From Entoloma clypeatum (Eukaryota; Basidiomycota; Agaricomycetes; Agaricales; Entolomataceae), in the NCBI GenBank assembly GCA_963565915.1, contig OY751485.1:2666001-2730000 (forward strand): DNA of 64,000 nucleotides, in the 5' to 3' direction. Shown here piece by piece: positions 12,201 through 23,063 of this stretch. The notes under the pieces were generated by a model. The model had not been told where the DNA came from and ran no database searches. It saw only the letters and a list, made by a program, of their open reading frames with translations. Positions within the stretch are counted from its first letter, which is position 1. Every line of letters begins with the position of its first letter. The translations under genes were made by a program, and so were the position numbers.

Positions 12201-14283
12201 TCTGTATTCGCCGTACGAAAGAAGTAAGAACTTACTCTGAGTGCCCCATCGTTGTTCACCCTCCAGTTCAGATGCAAGACAGTACCGGCAATCCGCTCAT
12301 TCCCCTTCCTCCCGTAAGAACATTTTTGTCTAGGTTTCCACGTCTCTTCATCTTACTATGTACCCAGGTGGAGATGATCATTGTACCTGTCACGCTGTGC
12401 GAGGAAGAACGGGTAAGAACATCTAGATTCCCTGGGTCCCGATTAACCCCAAGTCAAGGCGCTTTATGATGAAGTAGAGCAAGCTTCAAAGGAACGTTTT
12501 GAAACATTCATGAACCGAGGCAATAATTTCGTGGTGTGTCAAACGCTTCCTCGATCTCGTTGGCTCTTGATGGAATATTCCAGGCTCAATCGAACGTGTT
12601 GGGCATGCTGACTCGCCTGCGGCAACTTGCATTACACCCTGGACTCGTACCTACAAGCTATCTTCAAGACCTTCAAAATATGCAGATTGGTGAAGACGTT
12701 GCAACAGGAGTACCGCCAGATTTGGGCAAGGAGGACAAGCTGCGTCTACAGGGTCTTCTTGCTCGCGCAATAGAGGAGTTCGAGGAGTGTCCAATCTGTT
12801 TCAATGTTCTCAATGAGCCGAGGATCACATATTGTGGTCATTGTTTCTGTCTCCCATGGTACGTGTGATCACTTCTAGCAAAGCCTAGCTTTGACAAATT
12901 CTGGTAGCATTACAGAGGTCATATCCCGGGACACGAAATGTCCGATGGTATGTGCCCTGTGATCGTTGTGATCTATGTATCCCAATTATCCTAGGATCGT
13001 CGACTGCTAGGAATGGGGCACTTGCTTGACCCTCCCCCTCCCACCGATCTTACCCAGTTACCTGTCATGACAGAGGAAGAGCGGGGAGCTACCGCTGCCT
13101 GCAGCCGCTCCTCCTCTAAAATCGAGCAGCTTGTACAACTGCTTCGCATGACTCCAGCGACGGACAAGTCTCTTGTATTTTCGCAATTCACCTCTTTTCT
13201 GGACAAGGCCAGATCTCACCTCAAAGTGTTGTGCATGATCTGATTGTTCAAATAGATAGGGGAAGTTCTTGAAGCAGAAGGGTTCGTTATTGGCCTTATG
13301 CCAAGCTTTTCTAACTATACTTCTAGCATCTCATATGTTCGATTCGACGGTCAGATGTCAGCCAAAAGACGGCAAGAAACAATCGCTCAGTTTTCTGTAC
13401 CACTGGAAGATGCTTTGGCAAGCATCCCCTTCCCTCAATCGGTCGCGACAAGCTACCTAGAAAACGACAACAATGATAATTTTGATTCTGATTACACTGG
13501 CAAGAAAAGTAACAATAGGGGAGCTGCCTCAAAAGGAAAAAGAAAGGCATCAGCCAACAGTGAAAACCCCAAGGTGATGCTTCTCTCCCTGAAGGCGGTA
13601 TGTGCCAAATTATATTGATATACTTTGCTTCTTATTCCAACTCAATACAGGGTGCCGTTGGGCTTAATCTCACTGGTAGGAACACATCGATGTCCACTGT
13701 CAGCTTTCTAATCCTGTCTCGAATAGTTGCCAACAATGTCTTTCTGTGAGTCCATGTAACATTCTGATGACTTTTCTAACCAAGGGTGATGCTGCTAGTA
13801 TGGATCCGTAAGGCTACTTTGACTTGTCTTTTCTCTTTCCAAACTGATTCATGAATCTTTCATCAATTTCAAGGTGGTGGCAGGTATGAGCCTTTGTAAC
13901 TCATGATCCCCAATTTTAACGGTCTTCCATGCAGGAGGGAATTGAGAGTCAGGCCATAGATCGAGTGAATCGCATTGGTCAGAAGAAACCAGTGCATGTC
14001 TTTCAGCTCGTTGCGGAAAAGACTGTGGAGGCCAAAGTTCTTCATATACAGGGAAGAAAGAAACAGCTTGTTCAGCATGTGATGCCCCCTCTTTGTTTCC
14101 CGCTTAACATTTTCTGATGTCTACTTATGCAGGCTTTTTCTGGAATCCAGCAGTCGGAAATACATTGTCAACAAAGAGAAGCTAGACTTCAAGGTAAGCC
14201 ACCATTTATTCATGACCACCCTTGTGAATGCTGATAATCCCATGGTAGATTTGAAAGAACTCTTCAACAGAGGGGCTGAATGA
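9231..14283 (+). CDS. HLTF: HLTF/Rad5-type helicase (HIRAN, SNF2 ATPase, RING finger)
   Basis: Works in error-free bypass of replication damage: an SNF2 translocase and ubiquitin ligase for PCNA. My model has 33 exons starting 9231..9254, 9309..9490, 9530..9544, 9669..9994 and ending 14133..14193, 14249..14283. It totals 3306 nt (1101 residues). [25 protein letters not shown] and [17 protein letters not shown] (9960-10290). ATPase motifs: ADAMGMGKTLTML (11215-11375), [18 protein letters not shown] box (about 11790), LTGTPINSPQDLGSI-type block (11875-12025). [23 protein letters not shown] (from 12788) continuing over two introns to KCPMDRR. Helicase [32 protein letters not shown] (to 14000). 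Seven exons are under 20 nt. Two points are less sure: the first three exons, and the 3' end of exon 24 (13207 with a GC donor or 13225 with GT). Confidence 0.93.
11292..11297 (+). other. 6-nt microexon completing the Walker A motif
   Basis: The exon ending at 11228 codes ...CADAM and the exon starting at 11346 codes GKTLTML. Only GGCATG between an AG at 11290-11291 and a GTGCGT at 11298 supplies the two missing residues (G-M) in frame, giving AM-GM-GKT. Confidence 0.7.
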
Positions 14284-15021
14284 CATGAATACTTGACATT
14301 TTGTTGTCATTTCTTGATCACTAGAAATGCTGACTTTGTCAGCAGATACCATCCTTGTATGATACTGTTTGAGAAGTCAGACTATAGGTAGTAGTGTGTT
14401 AGTGGTTAGTCTCACAACTGTAGCCTCTTTTCTTTATGTCTCTATGGTCAAAGATTGATGGCCATATGTTTCTGATATGCCTGATGTTTCTGCCTAGGCA
14501 ATGGCATGGGTACTCCCGTGGGTACAACAACATTGACCCATACCTGTACCTGCATGGGTAGCAACCTGTCAACCCATGGATAGATGGGGCACAGGTATGT
14601 GCGGGTAGCGATGGGTTTGGGTTCCCATGTGGGTTTTTGTAGGAGACAAAAACATGATGAATTAAAATACAAAAAGACTACGAGATGCATGCAGCATGCA
14701 CACGTCATCCTACACCCTCATCAGGGTCTATGGCATCTACATAGACGTGGTAGCTTCATAGACAAGTTCCTTGATATTGAGATCTACCTAGACTCTCATC
14801 AGCTCTATGGTACATCTAAAGTAGATGCTCATAGATGTCCTTACAATACATCCATTCCATTCAAATCCTGCTTTCATTTTTTGGGTTCACACCAGAAAGT
14901 ATAATGTAAATCAATGTATTGCACATGACTACCAATGATAACATAACTAATGGAGGGCCGAAGTGTTATAATACAAGATATAATTAATAAGGCCAGTGGG
15001 TATGAGGGACGGCCATTGGGT
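14284..15021. other. repeat-rich intergenic region with no gene
   Basis: Nothing coding is visible. 14490-14645 is rich in GGGTA/CCCAT and ACCTGT words and resembles 49700-49830. 14710-14850 carries repeated CTACATAGA/TCTATG words shared with 49200-49330. At 14990-15026 the first units of the 20-bp minisatellite appear and are cut by the insertion of Gypsy B. Confidence 0.6.
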
Positions 15022-15026
15022 GTGAA

Positions 15027-15139
15027 TGTAAGGGCGACCTTACGATCCAACAACTCCAAAGTGCTCCGAAGCGACTCCGACGTCAGATGACTTGCAAGGG
15101 AAATCCAAAGTTAAATTAGACTCTATGAAGTACAATACA
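15027..15139 (-). repeat. Gypsy B 3' LTR, distal part
   Basis: 113 bp matching the end of the B-family LTR (compare 50900-51039 in reverse complement). It stops at ACAATACA, the left TSD of the hAT-type element, and resumes at 30962. Confidence 0.88.
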
Positions 15140-15140
15140 T

Positions 15141-15764
15141 AGTGTTGCCGCGACTCGGCTAGCTGAGTCACAACTCGGAAAGTCGCGGCTTACATCATTT
15201 TTGGTTTAGTTTGGCTACGAAGCCGGCTCAGGGCCGGCTAGCTGGTAAGGAAATGTCCAAACTCGGTGCTGGTCTGAGAAGGGATTTGGGTCCCATTTTT
15301 TGCTTCAATTCCATCCCATAGGGATTTTTTATGTCAGGTTACATAGCAGATAGGTGTAATCAAAACAAGGAGTGTGCCACTGTTGGTATTTTTCAGGCTT
15401 TTCCTCACTTTTCTCTTGTGTTTCTATTCCTTTGTTTTCGTGAAACCTTCTTAAATTTTCATACTGTAGACATTATAAACTTCAATTGAACTATGTTAAT
15501 AACTATTCAATTGTACTCCCCCCACCTCGTGTTTGCGAGCGAGAGGGGTGCTATGGTGGGGGCGGGTGCAGGGTTGATGCCATTGTCCCCTCCTCCTCCT
15601 CCACTGTTGTTGTCTCCTCCTGTCATTGCCCTTTGTCATCGGCTGCTAGCACCCATGATCCACCCCACGAGCAGTGGCTCGCAGGGCCGGGGGTGGGTGC
15701 TGTGTCGTTTCCCACTTCTCATTCCCTGCATGTCCCTTGTCCAGACGTCCCTCACTCGCGTGTC
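15141..15764. other. left internal part of the hAT element, no gene
   Basis: Subterminal CGGCT-rich DNA to about 15260, then AT-rich sequence to 15510. From 15540 to 15764 it is C/T-rich on the plus strand (TCCTCCTCC runs). The open frames here follow base composition and match nothing recognisable. Confidence 0.5.
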
Positions 15765-15769
15765 GTGGA

Positions 15770-16031
15770 TGTTGAAGTTCCACCTGGGCGCTAGCCACAG
15801 GTGTACTGAGCAACATAGCTACAGTGGAAGTACTCTACGATACCGCTATGGTCACTTACATGGTTTGGAGGGGGTAAGGCTAGTGAGAGCGGTTGAGGCT
15901 GGTGAGAGCGATGGAGCTGGTTAAGAGTCAAGAGACAACTTGTTGATATTGACAGTTTCCTGGTCTTATATACCGTACTACTGTTTGTACCAACCAAACA
16001 AGTATGTAATGAAGATATGTAAAGGTCACGT
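15770..16031 (-). repeat. Copia 3' LTR, first piece (continues at 24138)
   Basis: Near identical to 29350-29611. Interrupted by the gag-only LTR element at the ACGT target site 16028-16031. Confidence 0.93.
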
Positions 16032-17101
16032 TGATACGACCGCTGTGCGGCTGTGCATGAAAATGCATAAATCCCACACTTTTATCAATAAAAGAATATA
16101 ATGTTGCTCCCATTAAACACATTCTATTGGAACTGATGGTACTACTGGCTACCTAGAGAGTCTACATACCACTGGACCACCTTTAGTCATGATCATGGGA
16201 ACAGTCACATTCTGAGGGCTTAACCATAGACTTGACACAATAATTCTATTCTTAATGGATAAGACCATTGAGGGGACCCAACATTAATACCAATATTCTA
16301 TGGTCTATCACCCTATCCATTGACTATTACTATATATGGACAATCAGAGGCATGGGGGATTTATTATCTCGAACGCGACGCACTGTACCGAACGCATCAC
16401 AGAACAAGGCGGCCGATCACTGATGCCGTGATGCCGAGCCATGTGAACTTACCGGAAATAGAATGCACCCTGGAAACGGGGTCGTTGATCGCTTTTGATG
16501 GACAGGATCCGGTCCTGACACTTCGGACCCTTGATTGATGGCAACCGGGGATTTGATCGTCCCGATCAATATTGATGCGGCGCTCTAGAATGCTCGCGCG
16601 TGGACGCATTGACAACACTCCGCTCTGCTAGGGTCCGTAACCCTCTCAACGAATGGAAAACTTATGGAAATAACATATACCAAGCTTCGGAAGGCTATTA
16701 AATTAGTTACCTATTTGATTTTGGACATTTACTTGTGATAAACTTTATTTATTTTTGAATGCTCTCTGTGTATAAAGGCCCGTAGTTTCCTGCCATGTAC
16801 AGTAGATTAGAACGAGGCCCCCTCTTCTGTCTCTTAGCTCCGTGCGCTCAGTGAACCGTCTCCGTGACAAAAATCCAATTCCTTAATTTTATATTATTGA
16901 ATTACACTCAGAATATCGACGCGCGCTCGCGAGTTGACATTCTACAAAGGCAAACGAACCAAACCTACTTACGAAATAAGTGGTTCTTTCCCACCACCCC
17001 TAGAACTATTTGTTGAGAGTGTTGTTGGGTGTTTGAGGTGTTTGTAGAGCTCTGACCAGAGTCTCTCGCATTTTCGGCGCTCGTCACAAACTCGCTTTTC
17101 A
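16032..17101 (+). repeat. 5' LTR of the gag-only element
   Basis: 1070-bp direct repeat of 23064-24133. Contains a TATA-like stretch near 16735-16780 (TTTATTTATTTTTGAATG then TATAAAGG), a plausible core promoter. Confidence 0.93.
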
Positions 17102-17103
17102 TC

Positions 17104-17121
17104 TGGAGCCCACCGCGAGGG
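17104..17121 (+). promoter_or_regulatory. putative primer-binding site of the gag-only element
   Basis: TGGAGCCCACCGCGAG begins two bases after the LTR end, as expected for pairing with a tRNA 3' end. I cannot say which tRNA. Confidence 0.5.
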
Positions 17122-17450
17122 GTGGTTTCATAGTAGTTCAAACTGTTTGCCCCCCCCGACTTCCGTTCTTGAAGTTGTGCCCACCCCGCCCCATAATCGT
17201 GCTTTGTCGTTTGAGACGCGAAGTGCCCTCCGTCGGTTGATATCTCGACCATAATTTTTTGCCTAAAGGACGTGGAACCTTAGCCCAAGAATCTTCTCGA
17301 TTCAAAGGCCGGAAACGCACCCTTGACCCAAATAAAGGAATATCTGGAATATTCTGAACCCACACCGTCGAACCAAGTCCCTGTTCAATTACAAATAAAA
17401 CCCCCCCCTTCGAGTTCGTTCCGCGGACTTAGAACCAAACCCTCATCGAC

Positions 17451-18602
17451 ATGACCAAAAGCCGTCGTGTTGACAAGCCCCATATACCCCTTGCACCCGA
17501 ACTGGCACCTAATAAACCTGGTGAAAGTTCAAACTCGAAGTCAGCGTTGCCCCCGCTTACTCCATTACCCGAAACACCTGAACCAGACCTTGAACGAGAA
17601 AGGGACACTGTCGAAATGTCGCCAGACTCTAAGAAAGGCATGCCCAATAGACGAGATACCAAGGCGCCGTTCTTTGATAGGAATCGGCCCGAGGAATTAC
17701 TTCGTTATATTGAGGACATCGCAAAAGAGTTGATACGTGCCAGTGTCTCGAATGACCAAGAAAGGAAGGATTGGCTAAGATATTATGCTGATCAGCGTAG
17801 TGCAGATGAATGGACTGTCTTAGACGCTTACCCGTCAGAAGGTGGTTCCTTCGAAGACTTCACGGAGGAATTGATCAGTCACTACCCCGAAGCGACCGAT
17901 AGTCTCGAGGGATCGATTGTGCGCCTTGACAGGTTGTGTGCTAAGTCGACTCCGTTATCGAATGAGAATCTGTCTGTAATGTTGGAGTTCATCAGAGGAT
18001 TTAAATTTGAGGGACGAAAGCTCTTACGTGGAGGCTGTATCTCGAATCGAGAAATCGTTGCCAAGTTTTTGAACTGTCTTGACCCCGAATTGAAAAGGAC
18101 CGTGACGTGGCAGATGTCGCAGAAGTCTTTGAAGGACGTTAGTTCAACTGGCAAAGAGCCGGAAAGAAATCCGCGTCACCATACAGACCCAATTGATTTC
18201 GAGACCTTGCTCAAAGTCTCGGAGGACTTGGTACGATCAGCTGATAGTTACCGTACCGTTACCGCGGCTGGTACTTCTGGAATGGCTGTTAGGTCTACCA
18301 ATTTGAATAGAATGAGCTTACCGAGACCCATGGAGTCTGCTACCTCTTTTGACCGGGTGGTGCAGCTCCTCGAGGATCTAAATGAATCGATGGCTAAGAT
18401 GACAGACGTACTTGTCAACATGTCTAAGGAAAATAGTCAGCGACACGAAGAAACGGTTAGATCAATTGAAACGATCCATACCTTGTTGAATTCGCGGCAC
18501 AAAGACGAGGCTGGTACTAGGACCAACCGACCGAGTCTAACATCCGCAAATGCTACTATTGCTGGAGTGTTGGACATTTTGTCGCCAACTGTCAATTCCT
18601 AG
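17451..18602 (+). CDS. Gag N-terminal ORF of the gag-only element
   Basis: 383 codons from an ATG 350 bp after the LTR. The first 80 residues are Pro/Ser/Glu-rich. Residues 80-260 are helical and charged (FDRNRPEELLRYIEDIAKEL, DWLRYYADQRSADEW, FIRGFKFEGRKLLRGG), which fits a Ty3-type retrotransposon Gag matrix/capsid. The last 20 or so codons before the stop (to 18602) are probably out of the true frame, because a CCHC zinc knuckle is encoded in the -1 frame at 18551-18592. A frameshift between about 18522 and 18548, programmed or mutational, would join this ORF to the next. Confidence 0.8.
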   Translation: MTKSRRVDKPHIPLAPELAPNKPGESSNSKSALPPLTPLPETPEPDLERERDTVEMSPDSKKGMPNRRDTKAPFFDRNRPEELLRYIEDIAKELIRASVSNDQERKDWLRYYADQRSADEWTVLDAYPSEGGSFEDFTEELISHYPEATDSLEGSIVRLDRLCAKSTPLSNENLSVMLEFIRGFKFEGRKLLRGGCISNREIVAKFLNCLDPELKRTVTWQMSQKSLKDVSSTGKEPERNPRHHTDPIDFETLLKVSEDLVRSADSYRTVTAAGTSGMAVRSTNLNRMSLPRPMESATSFDRVVQLLEDLNESMAKMTDVLVNMSKENSQRHEETVRSIETIHTLLNSRHKDEAGTRTNRPSLTSANATIAGVLDILSPTVNS

Positions 18603-19300
18603 CTGCCGACAGAGCTGAAGGAAAAATCGAGACTTACGGCAAAGGAACAAACGTGGATGAAAAAGGTTTTCCAAGGGAACCTTTCCACTTGTCACCGAAA
18701 GATCGTGTGGATAGGCTCTGGAAAGACCGAAAGCAGTTCGTCATCGAAAATCTTCCCGATGACGGTATTATCACGCTGCAATCCAACTGGAACTTACCAG
18801 ACCAGCACCAGGAGGGGTTCTTCATCGAGAACCTCCCCGAAGATGGAATCGTGGACCTAGCCCCGAACGGCCTGGTCACACTTCAATCGAATCGGAATAT
18901 ACGAGATCGGCAATGGAATAACCAGGGCCAGTTCTTCATCGAGAACCCCCCCGACGATGACATCGTGGATCTTATGCCTGACGGCATAGTTACCCTTCAG
19001 CGGCCAATATTCAATTCAAATGTACAAGATAAGCAAGACAAACTTATCTCGGAGTTGCAGGAAAAGACTAGACGCGCGGCTGATGAACGCGACATGTGGA
19101 AAGCGGTGGCTACAACTGGACAAGTGGACATGTCAGTACCAGTCGACCCACAAATCCTGCATAGCGTACCTCAACCGGCCGTTCAGCCCCTACCAATGAC
19201 AGTTGATTCGAAATCTATGGAGTTCATGACAATGTTAGCCAGAATGATGAACCTTTCGACTCAGGAAAGTGTCGAGAAGGCCTTACAAGGATCTCAATAA
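18522..19300 (+). CDS. Gag C-terminal part: CCHC zinc knuckle and three-fold repeat
   Basis: The frame opens after a TAG near 18520 and runs to the stop at 19298-19300. A clear knuckle, CYYCWSVGHFVANC (C-x2-C-x4-H-x4-C), is at 18551-18592, preceded by R-K. Next comes a repeated unit of about 40 residues with core FxIENLPxDGIxxL and VTLQSN, present three times (about 18735-19000). Then a coiled-coil-like stretch (QDKQDKLISELQEKTRRAAD) and a hydrophobic end. This is the nucleocapsid half of Gag, one frame back from the upstream ORF. No separate start codon is needed if frameshifting occurs. Confidence 0.72.
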
Positions 19301-22300
19301 TCGCGACCCGCGCTCTATGAAATGAGTCGGATGGCGATGTTGGACATGTACCTGTAGGAAACTTAGAAAAATCGAATTAAAAAGCTCATCGGAAAAGAAC
19401 GGACCAAGACGGACTTAGACAGGTTCGTCAAGGAACCAATTGAACTGGCACTCGGAATTAATGAAATCAAAGGCACGAACCACGCAGCTAGTCTTGAGGA
19501 CTCAGTAGTGCGTTGAGATTCGGCCTATACCAAGCAAACCATCTCGAACTTGCAGCCGAGATGTCTCCGCTAAAGGGAAAATTGAACAACCAAGTCCGGA
19601 GGATTTGAACATAGAATCCGAAGGGACTGGAAAGCCTCAACTGGACATCTAATTTGAGAACATTAGACACGATCAACTGGACGATAATGATACATACCTC
19701 GACGATGAGCCAGACTTGAATCAGTTATAAGGCAGTAGACCGGAAGCCATACCTTGGCATCCTGGCCCTGGATCTTAGCTCACCGCAGATCGTATGGATG
19801 AAAATGTACATTGTGACTACAGGATACGAAATATCTGTAACTACAGGTACTACTATTATCTACGAAATAGATCGCCAATGTTTCCACTCCGAACCTTCAA
19901 AAGAATAGACCTGTGGGGCAAGGAACGATTGAGCGTTTCGCCTCAAAAGTCAACGAAATTTGACAAGGCTTACCGTTCGTGCTGATGACGTGGCGCCGAA
20001 AGCCCACTCATTACCGTAAAGGCCTTCACGATGGAAAGGCTAGACCGATCGCGCCTGACCCGCTGGAACGACGAGAGGGACACTCTGGTGTCTTGAAATG
20101 CCAAAGACATCGCCAGTTGATTCTGATGATGGACTAGCGACGAATTCAGTTTGATTGTTTCAGCGCCGCATAGAAAAGGGTTGAACCCACCTTGCGATTA
20201 TTGAAATTACATCGCACAGGGCCCGTCGTGTTGTTCTTGATTGAATACTGACTGTGGAACTGAACTGTGAATTAGAAGTTACGAATAAGGTGTAATTTCA
20301 CCGAGTTGCGCACCTGGTTCTCCGAAAAAGCGAAGTCTATGATGTGGACCAGCGGAGACAGCTTTACTGACCACTGTAAATAGAATGGAACATTGGAACG
20401 TTTTCGTGATAAAGGCAAAGAGAAAGACGCACCCTAATTGCCTTAGAAGACACGGTGACGTGACACTGAAGGCCTTCGTCTCATGGCAAAAGACTTGACA
20501 CAAAAGGGCGACTAGCCCAACGTTCCCAGCTTGTCAGAGGAAATCCCCTCGTGAAAACCCTGTCCTTGAGACCCTTTAGCAGGAACGTCGCTCGTTTGAT
20601 TCGGTAACGCTGGACTAGCGTTTATGCTAAGCTTGACAGCTTATCAACGAAGGAACGGACTCACCTCACGAATCTGAGTGGAGATCTAACATGTACGGAC
20701 CATTCCTCAATGTTCTGGAATGAACATTGACGGTAAACATGAACTATGGAACAAAAATGAGCATGAGGGTGAGATTTGATCGAAAGTACGCACCTGCTCA
20801 ACCAACGAGGCAAGGACTGAAACCTAGCCAAGTCGAAGACACCCTCGTCAACCTATGAATCCACCAAACGTGTTCCGTCGCGGGGAGTACTACTCTGGCG
20901 AGGATTGACTGACCCGTACCGCACTGGGAGTACTACTCCGAGTGGGTCATCTTGTGAAATAAAATAGCGAATGCGAAAAGGACGACGTCCGTGGCTACTC
21001 CAGTGTACAACGCCTACGCAGCCATCCTGAATGAGAACGAGCTGTTAGATTTGACTCTGGAACGGACGATAAGGCAGACGTACCTTACTCGCCCTCTCAA
21101 AACACCGCGTGTTGCCGCGAAGGTGACACGCCTCATATGCGAGCAGACCGTAGCTTGTTCTACCTTCTGCAACGACCCGAAAGGATCGCCCACCGCCCCA
21201 CAGTTGAAATGAGACGTTCGTACTTATTGACGTTCCTAGGATGCTGGAAATTGTTTGTGAACCGAAAATGACTATGATTGGATGTAAGGACAACGTACCT
21301 GGTCTTGAGGACTTTGGTACTGTCGCCGTTTGGCCGAAAACGAAGCAAACAGTTTGCCGAATTGAATGTGACAGGCGGTGATACATGTACAATGAACATA
21401 CCTGGTCGTAAGGACTTGATGGTGTCCCGGTTCTGCCCGTACCAAGCAGCGCCTCTCAAACTGGTAGCCTCTGCCGAGTCATCCCTGTCAGATAAACATT
21501 CAGAGGAGCTTACCCGGCCTCTCTGCCTCGAAACAAAACCCTAGGATTGCTATTGAAAGCATCCCCGCACCTTGATTGGCTGCCATTAAACGGAGGGCGA
21601 CAAGTGAACAAAAGGACGGCATACCTCGTCTGGTAGACAGTAAACGTGTGTCCGCCGTGCTTCGTATCGCGCAGAACGAGCTGGACTTGCAACCGGAGAC
21701 GCTCAGTAGACGTGGACTTGAAATGCATGGAGTTCGAGCTTGACGTGCTGGAACGCTATGACTCGGAGAGTCAGATCTTCTTGCCTGGGGAGGGAGGAGT
21801 GTGATTACACACCTTGTCTTGCCCTGTCTTGCCCCTCTGAGATTGACAAAGTCTTACCGCTGGATCGATTGTCGGGTACTTGGTGATTGACAACGCCTGA
21901 GCTCGATTTCGGTCTATCGCCGGCTCGCGAACGGCTGGACTTGGCCTGAGATTTTGCGATTTTGACCGAACGGTGTTGAACAACATTGAGACAGTTGAAG
22001 ATCGTACCGTTCCAATGTAACAGGCGTGCACTGGACGAAAATTTCTTGATCTTGATATGGACAAACGAAACCGTACCGGAACGAACGGGAACGACCGACA
22101 CCAGGTCGGGCCGTCAGGAAAGACAGCATGTCTTTCCTGAATCCAGAATCCAAAACCGGACGGGGTCGGTGAAGCCGACGATCGTGTTGAACAAACGATC
22201 TATGCACAAAAAAAAAAAAAAACCAGCGTACCCGTAAGGTTGCATTGATGCAATGCAAAGACCCACCGGCTACCGAAATTGACCCACGCCAACGCTCTGG

Positions 22301-23063
22301 TCCCTACCCGGCGCGTCGGCCCTGAATCTGAAACGGCTCGCTCGAACGGTCTTGACGATCCGTTGTTCGAAATCTGCATGGACCTGGAAAGGTTCAAATG
22401 AATTAAATGAATAGAATGAAAGAAGACCTGACTTACCCACTGTGTCGAACGAAACTCGACGAAGTGAGAGACGGAAGCAAAAGAGACCAAGGACAAAGTC
22501 CCACGCACCGCGCATTGTTGATTGAGAGCATTCGCGCGGCGGCTCGGAATTCGGAAATGAAACATGCTGAGTGGAAATGGACTTGACGTCCGGTGTCGAA
22601 GTCTTGAGGACTTCAATTAAATGGAATAAAACAGAATGAAACAGGACTCACCTGAGGATGTCGAACGGATCCCGACGGAGTGAGCAACGAGGACGGAAGC
22701 ACTCACCGCTCATTGTTGATACCGTGACCGAATCAACGGATGACCAATTGATCACCTGATGCACGCGACTTAAATGAGTTGCTACAAACGGAACCGTGAG
22801 AACTGGCATCAAGCGTAGTAAACACCGGGCCACTCACACATGCTCGACTGAAGGCAGAGCTGTTGCAGCTCTCCGATGGTCCGCACTGTCACTGGATGCA
22901 AAGAGAGTACCCCGCCGTTTGCTCGTCCATTAACCCGGACTAGTAAATAAAAAGGGAAAAATGCGAAATAAACTTAAAAGATTTTGACGAAATAATGAAC
23001 CTGTTGACCCGAAAACAGTCCACCCTGATGATTGGGGACAATCTGTTTTTAGTGTGGGGGAGA
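19301..23063 (+). other. non-coding interior of the gag-only element
   Basis: 3.8 kb with no ORF above about 140 codons, no YxDD, DSGA, HHCC or DDE signature. Words built on GAACGGA and TTGACCGA recur. Near the 3' end a degenerate duplication with about 215-bp spacing is visible (about 22400-22530 and 22615-22750). It may carry packaging or cis signals, or be decayed pol too far gone to recognise. Confidence 0.6.
23053..23063 (+). promoter_or_regulatory. polypurine tract of the gag-only element
   Basis: GTGGGGGAGA-type purine run immediately before the right LTR; the usual plus-strand priming site. Confidence 0.6.
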
